Positions 10,414 through 18,121 of a stretch of DNA of 64,000 nt are shown piece by piece. The notes beneath the pieces are model-generated. The model was not told where the DNA came from. It searched no databases and saw only the letters and a program-made list of their open reading frames with translations. A program made the translations under genes and the position numbers. Source of the DNA: UBA5614 sp034678545. GTDB lineage: Bacteria > Cloacimonadota > Cloacimonadia > Cloacimonadales > Cloacimonadaceae. How positions within the stretch are numbered: position 1 is the first letter of the stretch; every line of letters begins with the position of its first letter. Where the stretch lies: positions 1 through 64,000 of the forward strand of contig JAXDBS010000032.1 of NCBI GenBank assembly GCA_034678545.1, given 5' to 3'.

Positions 10414-11113
10414 CTGTCGACCGGCCAAGCTTCTCCTGTTGGCAGGTTTGGCCCTGCTGGCCTGCTGCTGTATGAACAAAGCGCCTCGTCCCGAGGCAAA
10501 GGATTCCACCATGCATAAACTGGCCAAAATGAACACGCCCGTCTTCTGGGCGGAAGGGCACCCGGGCAGGCTTAACCGCGAAACCTGGACAATAGAGGTG
10601 ACCGGACTATGCCAAAGTCCGCGGACCTTCACCTGGCAGGATCTGCAGGCCCTGCCCAAAACGGTGGCGGACGCGCGCCTCACCAGTGTGACCCGCTGGT
10701 CCGTGGGCGGCAGCTGGGGCGGCGTCAGGCTGTCCGAGATTTTGGCTGCCGTGCAGGCCGATCCCGCCGTCAGATATGTCCGTTTCTGGTCGGAAGGGAT
10801 GATCTATGACACCTCCATTCCCATTGAGATCGCGCTCAGGGAAAGAACCCTGCTGGCCTGGGAGTTCGACGGAGAACTGCTGACCGAGGATTACGGCGGC
10901 CCAGTCCGGGCCTTCGTCCCCTACCTCTGGGGCTATAAATCCGCCAAAAGCGTCGTCAGGATCGAACTGCTGGACAAGTATGTCCCCGGCTTCTGGGAAA
11001 AGCGCGGCTACACAGACAGCGGCGAGATCGAAGCCGGACCCTGCCGCGACATCAATGACGACGGGAAAATAAAACAGATCGGGGACGGCGAAGTCCGCGA
11101 TTTCCTGGAATAG
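10394..11113 (+). CDS. Molybdopterin-fold (sulfite oxidase/MsrP-like) lipoprotein lacking the Mo-ligand cysteine
   Basis: The 239-residue protein begins with a signal sequence and lipobox (LLLAGLALLACC), then a domain of the oxidoreductase molybdopterin-binding family (about 45-200). Family marks include the opening WTIEVTGLCQSPRTFTWQDL, the block VTRWSVGGSWGGVRLSEIL, and GGPVRAFVPYLWGYKSAKSVV. In this family the segment before VTRW normally reads HCVTRW, where the cysteine ligates molybdenum. Here residue 98 is serine (codon AGT at 10685). A catalytically active centre is therefore doubtful, although the cofactor or another ligand could still bind. It is translationally coupled to nnr (20-bp overlap) and sits 3 bp before mtnA. 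The family call is firm and the function unknown. Confidence 0.82.
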   Translation: MKQPRNSCRPAKLLLLAGLALLACCCMNKAPRPEAKDSTMHKLAKMNTPVFWAEGHPGRLNRETWTIEVTGLCQSPRTFTWQDLQALPKTVADARLTSVTRWSVGGSWGGVRLSEILAAVQADPAVRYVRFWSEGMIYDTSIPIEIALRERTLLAWEFDGELLTEDYGGPVRAFVPYLWGYKSAKSVVRIELLDKYVPGFWEKRGYTDSGEIEAGPCRDINDDGKIKQIGDGEVRDFLE

Positions 11114-11116
11114 GCC

Positions 11117-12151
11117 ATGCGGATCAACGGACAGAATTACCGAAGCGTCTGGCTGCAGGATGAGCAGGTCCTGATGATCGACCAGAACAAACTGCCTTTT
11201 GATTTTGAGATCATGACCTGCAGTTCGGTCCTGGAAGTGGTTTCTGCCATCCGGGACATGTCAGTCCGGGGCGCTCCCGCCATCGGGGCGGCGGGCGCTT
11301 TCGGAATGGCTTTGGCCGCCCTCCAAACCACCGACGGGAACTTCCGCAACCAGTTGCGCCGGAGCCGGGACCTGCTGCTGGCGGCCCGCCCCACCGCGGT
11401 CGATCTTAGCAACGGGGTGCAATATGTATATGAGCAGGCCGTCAAATGGATCCCGGATCTGGTTCATGCCCGCGCCGTCGCAAGGCAGGCGGCCCTCGGC
11501 TTTGCCGATGACAGCGCTGAAGATTGCCGCCTGATCGGCGAGCTGGGCCAGGAACTGATCACGGACGGCATGAGCGTCCTCACCCACTGCAACGCCGGCG
11601 CTCTCGCCACCGTGGACTGGGGTACGGCTCTGTCCGTTTTGAGGGCCGCCCACGCCCGCGGCCGCCGGTTCTTCGTCTATGTGAATGAAACCCGCCCCAA
11701 ACTGCAGGGTTCGCGCCTGACCGCTTTTGAGCTCAGCCAGGAAGGCATTCCCCACGCCATCATCGTGGACAGCGCGGACGGCCATTTCATGCGGCTCGGC
11801 AAGGTCGGCCTGGTCCTGACAGGGGCGGACCGTATCTGCCTCAACGGCGATTTTGCCAATAAGATCGGGACCTACGCCCTGGCTGTTTTGGCCAAGGAAC
11901 ACGGGATCCCCTTCTATGTGGCGGCGCCGAAATCCACCTTTGACCTCACCTGCATGAACGGCGACGAGATCCCGATCGAGGAACGCTCCCAGCAGGAAGT
12001 CACGCACTGGCAGGATGGTCTGCTGGCCAATCCGGACAGCCCGGCCCTCAATCCCGCTTTCGACATGACTCCGGCTGAACTGGTCACCGCTTTCATCACC
12101 CCCAAAGGCGTCTTCAAACCCAAGGAAGCCGCCCACAAAGTCCAGGAGTAG
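11117..12151 (+). CDS. mtnA: S-methyl-5-thioribose-1-phosphate isomerase
   Basis: MtnA converts methylthioribose-1-phosphate to methylthioribulose-1-phosphate in methionine salvage, and can also act on 5-deoxyribose-1-phosphate. The 344-residue protein has the eIF2B-alpha-like fold. Visible signatures are SVRGAPAIGAAGAFGMAL at about 52-69, LTHCNAGALATVDWGTAL with the catalytic cysteine, VNETRPKLQGSRLTAFEL, and the catalytic aspartate region VLTGADRICLNGDFANKIGT. It is followed after 5 bp by an MTA/SAH deaminase gene, which makes a salvage route through methylthioinosine likely. No mtnK, mtnP or mtnBCD genes are visible nearby. Confidence 0.95.
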   Translation: MRINGQNYRSVWLQDEQVLMIDQNKLPFDFEIMTCSSVLEVVSAIRDMSVRGAPAIGAAGAFGMALAALQTTDGNFRNQLRRSRDLLLAARPTAVDLSNGVQYVYEQAVKWIPDLVHARAVARQAALGFADDSAEDCRLIGELGQELITDGMSVLTHCNAGALATVDWGTALSVLRAAHARGRRFFVYVNETRPKLQGSRLTAFELSQEGIPHAIIVDSADGHFMRLGKVGLVLTGADRICLNGDFANKIGTYALAVLAKEHGIPFYVAAPKSTFDLTCMNGDEIPIEERSQQEVTHWQDGLLANPDSPALNPAFDMTPAELVTAFITPKGVFKPKEAAHKVQE

Positions 12152-12156
12152 CAAAC

Positions 12157-13527
12157 ATGATTTCCGTTTCAGCCGTTTCCCGGCCTGCCAAAATATCTTT
12201 ACTTGTGAAGCGCGCCCTGATCCTGACCATGGATCCGCAGCGCCAGGTCATTGCCGACGGTGCCGTAGCCATTGATCAGGACCGGATCGTTGCCGTGGGG
12301 AATACGCCCCGGCTGGCCAAAGCCTATCGGGCGGAGCGGGAGATCGACGCCTCCGGCTGCATCGTCATCCCAGGCCTGATCAATGCCCACACCCATCTTC
12401 CCATGTCCTATTTCAAAGGCGTGGCGGATGACCTGCCTCTGCAGGAGTGGCTGAATCAGCATATCTGGCCGCTGGAGCAAAAGTTCATCCTGAACGGGCA
12501 GACTCCCGATCCGGATTTCATTTATGACGCCTCTTTGCACGGCGCCGCCGAGCTCATCCGCAACGGCGTCACCCTGGCCAACGACATGTATTTCGGCGGG
12601 GACGCCATCGCCCGGGCGGTCACTAAGGCCGGTCTGCGCTGCCTGATCGGAGAACCCATTCTCGATAACGGCAACGGCAAAAAGCAGGACCTGTCCAGGA
12701 TCGGCCAAAGCAGCCTGCGCCTGGCGGAGCAGTACAGGGACAACCCCCTGCTGGACTTCACCCTGGCCCCGCACGCTATTTACACCTCCTCCCGGGAAGC
12801 TTTGGAACGCTGCGCCGAACTGGCCCTGCAGACCGGCCTGCGCGTCCACATGCATGTTTCCGAGACGCCCTGGGAAGTGGAGGAATGCCGGCGCCGCTTC
12901 CGTAAAAAACCAATTTTCTATCTGCAGGATACCGGATTGCTCGACACCCGGCTCATCCTGGCGCACGGCATTTACGTGGATAAGGACGAAATGTGCCTGC
13001 TGGAAAGCAACCATGTCTCCGTCGTGATCTGCACCGAGAGCAACCTCAAGCTCGCCAGCGGCTTTGCGCCTATCAAAAGCTACCTGTACTGCCAGGTTCA
13101 TCTCTGTTTCGGAACGGACGGCGTCGCCAGCAACAACAACCTCGACCTCCTCTCCGAACTGGACTTCACAGCCAAGCTGCACAAGGCCCTTAACAACGAC
13201 CCCACCTTCCTGCCCGCCGAACAGATCCTGCGCCTGGCGACCTTGCGCGCCGCCCAGGCTATTGGCCTGGAGCGGGAGCTCGGCTCTCTGGAACCCGGCA
13301 AGCTGGCCGATCTGGTCATCCTGGACTGCAATTCGCCGGAAGCCCAGCCGCTCCACAATCCCTATTCCCAGGTCGTTTACACCCTGGGCGGCAGGGCGGT
13401 GCGGGATGTGATAATCAATGGCAGGACCGTGCTTGAGAATAAAAAACTGCTGACTTTGGACGAAGCCGAACTGATCGACAAAGCGCGCTATTATGCGTGT
13501 CTGATCCGCGGGGAAGACCAGGCGTGA
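12157..13527 (+). CDS. mtaD: 5'-methylthioadenosine / S-adenosylhomocysteine deaminase
   Basis: This is a metal-dependent amidohydrolase, 456 residues, of the MtaD/TrzN/SsnA subgroup. It probably deaminates methylthioadenosine or S-adenosylhomocysteine to the inosine derivative. Metal ligands and substrate motifs are present: VIPGLINAHTHLPMSYFKG at about 74-92, the tryptophan-rich PLQEWLNQHIWPLE, HMHVSET, LAHGIYVD and FGTDGVASNNNLDLLSEL. The C-terminus (LEPGKLADLVILD) is the usual composite beta domain. Pairing with mtnA supports the MTA branch. AGGAG lies about 8 bp before the ATG. It overlaps smpB by 4 bp. Confidence 0.9.
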   Translation: MISVSAVSRPAKISLLVKRALILTMDPQRQVIADGAVAIDQDRIVAVGNTPRLAKAYRAEREIDASGCIVIPGLINAHTHLPMSYFKGVADDLPLQEWLNQHIWPLEQKFILNGQTPDPDFIYDASLHGAAELIRNGVTLANDMYFGGDAIARAVTKAGLRCLIGEPILDNGNGKKQDLSRIGQSSLRLAEQYRDNPLLDFTLAPHAIYTSSREALERCAELALQTGLRVHMHVSETPWEVEECRRRFRKKPIFYLQDTGLLDTRLILAHGIYVDKDEMCLLESNHVSVVICTESNLKLASGFAPIKSYLYCQVHLCFGTDGVASNNNLDLLSELDFTAKLHKALNNDPTFLPAEQILRLATLRAAQAIGLERELGSLEPGKLADLVILDCNSPEAQPLHNPYSQVVYTLGGRAVRDVIINGRTVLENKKLLTLDEAELIDKARYYACLIRGEDQA

Positions 13528-13958
13528 AAGTGATCAAAAACCGCAAGGCGGAACATGATTACTATATCATCTCCTCCCTGGAAGCCGGGATTGTCCTGAC
13601 CGGCACCGAGATCAAATCCGTCCGCGCCGGGAAAGTCAATTTCAAGGACAGCTACGCCCGCGTCATCAATCTGGAGTGCTGGCTATTCAACCTGCACATC
13701 AGCCCTTGGGAAAAGGCCTCCTTCTTCAACCACGACCCCGAGCGCAAACGCAAGCTCCTGCTCAACCGCCACGAGATCCGCCGCTTCAAGGTCAAAGTGG
13801 ATGAACAGGGCATGACCCTGATCCCGCTGGAACTCTACATCAACGAAACCGGCAAGTGCAAGGTTAAGCTTGCCCTCGCCAAGGGCAAGCACCATTACGA
13901 CAAGCGCGAAACCCTGCAGAAAAAAGACCTGGAACGGGAAAAGGAACGTGATAAATAA
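13524..13958 (+). CDS. smpB: SsrA-binding protein SmpB
   Basis: SmpB binds tmRNA and delivers it to stalled ribosomes in trans-translation. The 144-residue protein shows the family blocks KNRKAEHDYYIISSLEAGI, LTGTEIKSVRAGKVNFKDSY, HISPWEKASFFNHDPERKRKLL and LALAKGKHHYDKRE, followed by the basic tail that enters the ribosome. A GTG at 13524 overlapping the mtaD stop (GTGA) was chosen as start; a GTG at 13530 is possible and one at 13497 would add residues not seen in the family. The tmRNA gene (ssrA) was not found in this window. Confidence 0.93.
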   Translation: MKVIKNRKAEHDYYIISSLEAGIVLTGTEIKSVRAGKVNFKDSYARVINLECWLFNLHISPWEKASFFNHDPERKRKLLLNRHEIRRFKVKVDEQGMTLIPLELYINETGKCKVKLALAKGKHHYDKRETLQKKDLEREKERDK

Positions 13959-14061
13959 GACATGAAACCCCTCTGGGATTGACCTTATCTGTGATTACTT
14001 CCAGTGAATGACTATACTGGCTTCCCAATAAATCACTTTCGCGATTCAATGCATCCCCGCC

Positions 14062-14126
14062 CCTGCTTGCACTACGGACCCATTACGGACCCATTACGGA
14101 CTTGGTCCGTAATGGGTAAGTAATGC
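14062..14126 (+). repeat. 65-bp dispersed repeat with inverted 11-bp array (14.1 kb copy)
   Basis: Units with TACGGAC start at 14073, 14084 and 14095, exactly 11 bp apart. Inverted units start on the minus strand at 14111 and 14122 (the second is TACTTACCCAT). The centre forms a perfect hairpin: CCCATTACGGAC, loop of 3, GTCCGTAATGGG. A copy lies at 57038-57102 on the minus strand with 62 of 65 positions identical. Confidence 0.9.
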
Positions 14127-14178
14127 TTCCCGGGGCCAAGGCGGCCGGCGGGCGGGTAAATCTTTTATGGATAAAAGA

Positions 14179-14205
14179 ACACGGCAGGTTTTAAACCTGC
14201 CGTGT
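14179..14205. repeat. Perfect palindrome/hairpin
   Basis: The sequence forms arms of 13 bp (ACACGGCAGGTTT and its complement) around a single T; in RNA this would be a 10-bp stem ACACGGCAGG/CCTGCCGTGT with an A/T loop. It is followed by ATAATGGG, not by a T-tract. It could be a factor-dependent end for smpB or a protein-binding palindrome. Confidence 0.6.
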
Positions 14206-14386
14206 ATAATGGGAAACCCCGCTGGGGTTCATGGCCGATCTTTTTCCAGTGACTGAAGGCACTGGCCAGCAATGTGACATCCCGCCGGGATTTATTTCAT
14301 ATATTGCCATTTAATTCAAAAGATCCTCCGGGTAGAATTCCAAAGGGGAGGATCGGCCCGCTGGATTATGGCAGCAAAGCCTGCTT

Positions 14387-15079
14387 CTACTCGTCCGGTG
14401 AAATGTCTGACTCTTCAGGCGGTTCCTCCGCCAGGATGGATCCGGGTTCTTCCTCCGCTTTGGGGACAGGTTCTACAATGAAAAGGGAGGTCTCGCCGCC
14501 GAAGACATTCTGATGTTCTTTGACCAGGACTTCGATCGTTGAGGGCACCTGGATGGTGAGCGTGGCGCCGGACCTGATGGTGCCGATCACGGAGCCGTGG
14601 ATCAGGGTGTCCCCCAGGTAGGTAATCTTTCCTGCCTGGATGCGGACATTGATATTTCCCTTGCGGGTCTGGAACAGCCAGTGGCTTTCATTTTCCTTTT
14701 GCAGGTCGGGATAGGGCAGGCGCACTTCCACTACGTCAATGAGGGATTTGGTAAGCGTGACGAGGGTGGCGTCGCTGCTCTGGCGGATTGATTTTACTCT
14801 GCCGCTGAGGGGCGATACGAAAGCGTTGGCTTGCGGCGCAGCGATCTTTTCCCGGGTTCGGAACAGGGCACGCTCGAACAGATACCAGGCAAAGGCGGCC
14901 AGGCTCAGCGCCAGCATGATGGTTTTGTTGAATCCCTGTTTCCAGAATACGCTTACCAGGATGAGCAGGAAAATGATCAGCATCGGCACCAGTTGCCGCT
15001 TGATCTGCATGAACTTGATCTTGTGCAGGATTTTGGCATCGGTAACCAGAATCTCGGGTTTCCTCTGTTCGTCAGACAT
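14387..15079 (-). CDS. Membrane-anchored phosphatidylserine decarboxylase-like protein
   Basis: The 230-residue protein has two N-terminal membrane helices (about 27-45, LVPMLIIFLLILVSVF, and 52-70, TIMLALSLAAFAWYLF). A beta-rich domain follows, resembling the C-terminal half of phosphatidylserine decarboxylase: FVSPLSGRVKSI, then HGSVIGTIRSGATLTIQVP and VFGGETSL. In true PSD the last block reads xFGST, and its serine becomes the pyruvoyl group; here it is SGAT, so self-cleavage and decarboxylase activity are not expected. A lipoyl-like barrel-sandwich hybrid is an alternative description. The C-terminus is acidic. The start at 15079 has AAGGAG upstream. An in-frame open frame continues to 15589, but only because it shadows the next gene. 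Confidence 0.7.
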   Translation of the reverse strand: MSDEQRKPEILVTDAKILHKIKFMQIKRQLVPMLIIFLLILVSVFWKQGFNKTIMLALSLAAFAWYLFERALFRTREKIAAPQANAFVSPLSGRVKSIRQSSDATLVTLTKSLIDVVEVRLPYPDLQKENESHWLFQTRKGNINVRIQAGKITYLGDTLIHGSVIGTIRSGATLTIQVPSTIEVLVKEHQNVFGGETSLFIVEPVPKAEEEPGSILAEEPPEESDISPDE

Positions 15080-15114
15080 TGCATTATCTCCTTGGCGGGG
15101 GTGGAGTGTAAAAA

Positions 15115-15567
15115 CTACTTGGTGCGGGTCCACTCGCTGGTGCGGCCGACCAGGCTGACGCCGATGTAGCCGCGCAGCTTCAGCTTGTTGTTGCCGGCCA
15201 GTTCGGCCTGGCAGGAATAGGTCTTGCCGGATTTGGGATCGTAGATCTTGCCCTTTTCGTATTTGACGCCTTTCTTGAAGGCCAGGTTGGTCAGGACGTT
15301 CAGGCCCAGGCGGGGACGCTTCCGCAGCTCGGGATCGGGGTTTTCCACATCGGTCTTGGGATTGCCCGCGGCGTCCAGCGGATTTTTCAGCCAGATGACC
15401 TTGCCGAAGTACTTGCCGTTCTGTTTGTAGACTTCTATTTTGGCGTCCTTTTCCTCGTTGAACCAGGTGCCTAAAATGGCATCGGCCTTGCCGGCGGACT
15501 GGGCCGCGGCCAGGGCGGGCAACAGCGCCAGGGCCATCAGGCAGAGCAGGATGACTGCGTTTTTCAT
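15115..15567 (-). CDS. Secreted DUF2147 family protein
   Basis: The 150-residue protein has a cleavable signal peptide (MKNAVILLCLMALALLPALA, then AAAQSAGK) and a small beta-barrel domain of the DUF2147 family. Family features are ILGTWFNEEKDAKIEVYKQ, GKYFGKVIWLKNP, the segment KPRL-like RPRLGLNVLTNL, and the closing KLRGYIGVSLVGRTSEWTR. The family has a lipocalin-like fold and no assigned reaction. A good ribosome-binding site (AAGGAG) precedes the ATG at 15567. It lies 35 bp upstream of the PSD-like gene in the same direction. Confidence 0.9.
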   Translation of the reverse strand: MKNAVILLCLMALALLPALAAAQSAGKADAILGTWFNEEKDAKIEVYKQNGKYFGKVIWLKNPLDAAGNPKTDVENPDPELRKRPRLGLNVLTNLAFKKGVKYEKGKIYDPKSGKTYSCQAELAGNNKLKLRGYIGVSLVGRTSEWTRTK

Positions 15568-15625
15568 GGCTTACTCCTTGTAATATCAAGTTTGATGTTG
15601 ATGATCATGCACATGTCTGTGAAAG

Positions 15626-15653
15626 ACCTGGATTCCCGCCTGCGCGGTAATCC
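15626..15653. repeat. Half copy of a GGATTCCCGCCTGCGCGG palindromic element
   Basis: The segment contains GGATTCCCGCCTGCGCGG followed by TAATCC and forms a stem of ATTCCCGC against GCGGTAAT with one mismatch. The same type of element, as a full pair, lies between iscS and the IscU-like gene at 50147-50235. It is just past the end of purB. Confidence 0.65.
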
Positions 15654-15656
15654 TCT

Positions 15657-16952
15657 CTAAATAATTCCACAGCGCCTCAGGATGAAATCCACCCGAAGCA
15701 GGTAACGGTCATAGCTGAAAATATCTTTGAGCTGCCGCTCAGGCAGGAAGCGGGTGATTTCGCCGTCCTGCAGAAGCAGATCCAGGAAAGGCTGCCCGGT
15801 CTGCCAGCAGGCCATGGCCTGGCGCTGGACCAGCTGGTAAGCCTTCTCGCGGCTCAGCCCGGTCTGGGTCAGGTGCAGCAGCACCGCCTGGGAAAAGACC
15901 AGCCCGTTGGTCTTCTCAAGGTTGCGCAGCATGTTTTCCGGATAGACCAGCAGGTTTTCCATCAGCTCGACTGCCTTGCCCAGCATGTAATGCAGCAGCA
16001 GGCAGGAGTCCGGCAAAATAACGCGCTCGACCGAGGAATGCGAGATGTCGCGCTCGTGCCAGAGGGCGTTGTTTTCCAGGGCTGCCAGAGCGTTGGCGCG
16101 CATCAGTCTGGCCAAGCCGCAAAGCTGTTCGCTGACCACGGGATTGCGCTTGTGGGGCATGGCGGAGGAGCCTTTCTGCCCGGCGGCGAAATTCTCTTCC
16201 GCTTCCAGGACCTCGGTGCGCTGCAGGTGCCTGATCTCGAGCGCAATCTTTTCCAAGGTGGAGGCGATGATGGCCAGCACTGACAAAAAGAAGGCGTGGC
16301 GGTCGCGCTGGATGACCTGGGTGGAAACGTTGACAGGGGTGAGGTCCAGGTAGCGGCAGGCGATCTCTTCCACCCCAGGGTCAAGATGGGCGTAATTTCC
16401 GACAGCGCCGGACAGCTGGCCAACGCTGATGCCTTCGATGGCGGACTGGAGGCGCTCGATGTTGCGCCTGGTCTCGTCGAACCAGAGGGCGAACTTCAGT
16501 CCGAAAGAGGTGGGCTCGGCGTGGATGCCGTGCGAGCGGCCCATGCAGAGGGTGTTTTTGTAAGCCTTTGCCTTGAGCTTCAGGACCGCGCCCAGGCGGT
16601 GCAGCTCGGACAGGATGAGCAGGCCGGACTGCTTGAGCTGCAGGGCAGTGGCGGTGTCCAGCACGTCGGAAGAAGTGAGGCCGTAATGGATCCAGCGGGA
16701 TGCGGGGCCCACGTATTCGGCCACGTTGGTCAGAAAGGCGATCATGTCATGGCGCGTGGCGGCTTCGATCTCGTTGATGCGGGCGGGGTCAAAATCCGCC
16801 TTGTCTAAAATTAGCTGCAGGTCCTCCGCCGGGACGAGGCCGAGTTCGTGCATGGCGCGGCAGGCGGCCAGCTCCACCTCCAGCCAGCACTGGTAACGGT
16901 TCTCCGCTGTCCAGAGGCGTTCCATTTCAGGCCGGCAGTAACGTTTGATCAT
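15657..16952 (-). CDS. purB: Adenylosuccinate lyase
   Basis: PurB catalyses two beta-eliminations in purine synthesis: SAICAR to AICAR and adenylosuccinate to AMP, releasing fumarate. The 431-residue protein has the aspartase/fumarase superfamily blocks: IHYGLTSSDVLDTATALQ at about 87-104, MGRSHGIHAEPTSFGLK with the catalytic histidine, and the signature loop GSSAMPHKRNPVVSEQ with the catalytic serine. Its length is normal for the short bacterial type. The previous gene ends 24 bp upstream, so it probably closes an operon running from lgt. Confidence 0.96.
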   Translation of the reverse strand: MIKRYCRPEMERLWTAENRYQCWLEVELAACRAMHELGLVPAEDLQLILDKADFDPARINEIEAATRHDMIAFLTNVAEYVGPASRWIHYGLTSSDVLDTATALQLKQSGLLILSELHRLGAVLKLKAKAYKNTLCMGRSHGIHAEPTSFGLKFALWFDETRRNIERLQSAIEGISVGQLSGAVGNYAHLDPGVEEIACRYLDLTPVNVSTQVIQRDRHAFFLSVLAIIASTLEKIALEIRHLQRTEVLEAEENFAAGQKGSSAMPHKRNPVVSEQLCGLARLMRANALAALENNALWHERDISHSSVERVILPDSCLLLHYMLGKAVELMENLLVYPENMLRNLEKTNGLVFSQAVLLHLTQTGLSREKAYQLVQRQAMACWQTGQPFLDLLLQDGEITRFLPERQLKDIFSYDRYLLRVDFILRRCGII

Positions 16953-16975
16953 CTTTTTCCTGTGCTTACGGCAAG

Positions 16976-18118
16976 TCAGATCCGCCGGTCAAAGTCATTC
17001 AGTTGCAGGTCTTCCAGCTTGAGGTCCTCCAGCTTCAGGCCCTGAAGCAATTCCTCCAGGTTGAGTTCCTGCAGGTCCAGGTCCCTGAGCAGTTCCTCCA
17101 GGTCGAGCTCTTCCAGCTTGAGCCCGTCCAGCTTGAGGTCCTGCCAGTTGAGGCTGTCCAGCAGGCCGCCCAGGTCGAGGCTGTCCAGGTCGAGTTGCCT
17201 GAGGTCCAGGCTGTCTAGCAGGCCCTGCAAATCGAGGCCTTTCAGATCCAGGCTGTCGAGCAGAGCGCCCAGTTTGAGCTCTTCCAGGTCGAGTTTTTTA
17301 AGGTCGAGGCTGTCCAACAGGGACTTGAGTTCCTTGCTGCTAAAGAGAAGGGAGTCGGCTTTCAGGGTGTCGGCAAACACATACAGTTCGAGATCGCCGA
17401 GCTTCAGGCCATGGAGTTTGAGGCCTTCCAGGTCCAGTTCCTTGGGAAAGTCGTTCTCATCGGATTCATCCGGGACTATGACATCCTCCGCCGGTTTGAG
17501 TGGTTTAATGACTACTTTACCGTATTCCTGCTTGTTGATCTGCAACTCAGCCAGCTTGGTCCCGGCGTGACTGATCAGCATCCTGGTGGGCTTGCCGCGC
17601 CGGTTGTAGAGGATGCGGGCTTCCAGCACGAGGTCGTCGTTGGCGATGCGGTTGAGGCGGAATTTCTTGTCAAAGCCAAAGACCGCATCCGCTATTTCGG
17701 TTGTGCGGTTGGCCAAGATCTCGGCCGACCGGGCCTGGAGCGAATCGGTGAAATGGATAAGGCTGCCGACCGCGCCGCCGGGGATGAACCAGTTGGGGTC
17801 AAGTTTGCTCAGTTGCTTGATGGTGGGTGCTTCCAGGACGATCCTGTCCTTGACGTACACGGAGACCAGAGGCTTTGCCTGCAGCCCCAGTACGCCGCTG
17901 TCCAGGATGTCCATGCGCAGCTCGTCCCTGTCTTTGGCGAGGACGAAGTTCTTGCGCATCGAGAAGAGGGAGGATTCCACCTGGATGATGCCGAGCCAGC
18001 GGAATTGTTCCCATTGCCTGAGATTGCCGTCCAGCTGCTTCTGCTTTTTGCTTTTGGCTTCCAGCGCCGGAAGCAGCAGGCAGAGCAGGGCCAGCCCAAG
18101 GATCAGTGTTTTTTTCAT
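16976..18118 (-). CDS. Secreted protein with Leu/Asp pentapeptide-like repeats
   Basis: The family of this 380-residue protein is not recognised. It has a signal peptide (MKKTLILGLALLCLLLPALEA), then a domain of about 200 residues with strands but no known motif. The C-terminal part, about residues 225-378, is built from five-residue units LxLxx (LDLKG, LDLQG, LDLRQ, LDLDS, LKLED) interrupted by four-residue units LLDS, LLRD or LLQG. Leucines fall at positions 1 and 3, with acidic residues between. This is not the classical pentapeptide repeat, which has a small residue two before the central Leu. It starts 4 bp after the lgt stop and is followed by purB after 23 bp. The periplasm or cell surface is the likely site. 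Confidence 0.75.
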   Translation of the reverse strand: MKKTLILGLALLCLLLPALEAKSKKQKQLDGNLRQWEQFRWLGIIQVESSLFSMRKNFVLAKDRDELRMDILDSGVLGLQAKPLVSVYVKDRIVLEAPTIKQLSKLDPNWFIPGGAVGSLIHFTDSLQARSAEILANRTTEIADAVFGFDKKFRLNRIANDDLVLEARILYNRRGKPTRMLISHAGTKLAELQINKQEYGKVVIKPLKPAEDVIVPDESDENDFPKELDLEGLKLHGLKLGDLELYVFADTLKADSLLFSSKELKSLLDSLDLKKLDLEELKLGALLDSLDLKGLDLQGLLDSLDLRQLDLDSLDLGGLLDSLNWQDLKLDGLKLEELDLEELLRDLDLQELNLEELLQGLKLEDLKLEDLQLNDFDRRI

Positions 18119-18121
18119 AGC

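Larger units (their letters stand above)
13959..14386. other. 428-bp convergent intergenic gap rich in hairpins
   Basis: No gene is seen between smpB (plus) and the PSD-like gene (minus). The gap holds the 65-bp repeat at 14062-14126, a small AT palindrome (14163-14177), a near-perfect 27-bp palindrome at 14179-14205 and several weaker stem-loops: AACCCC/GGGGTT near 14215-14229, CCAGTG/CACTGG near 14246-14265, and ATCCC/GGGAT near 14279-14291. None has a good T-tract, so a simple terminator is not evident. Confidence 0.6.

Noticed and set aside
14387..15589. A 400-codon minus-strand open frame covering the PSD-like gene and the DUF2147 gene
   Set aside because: Its first 170 codons are a shadow of the DUF2147 gene in another frame. 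The PSD-like gene has its own ATG at 15079 with a good ribosome-binding site.
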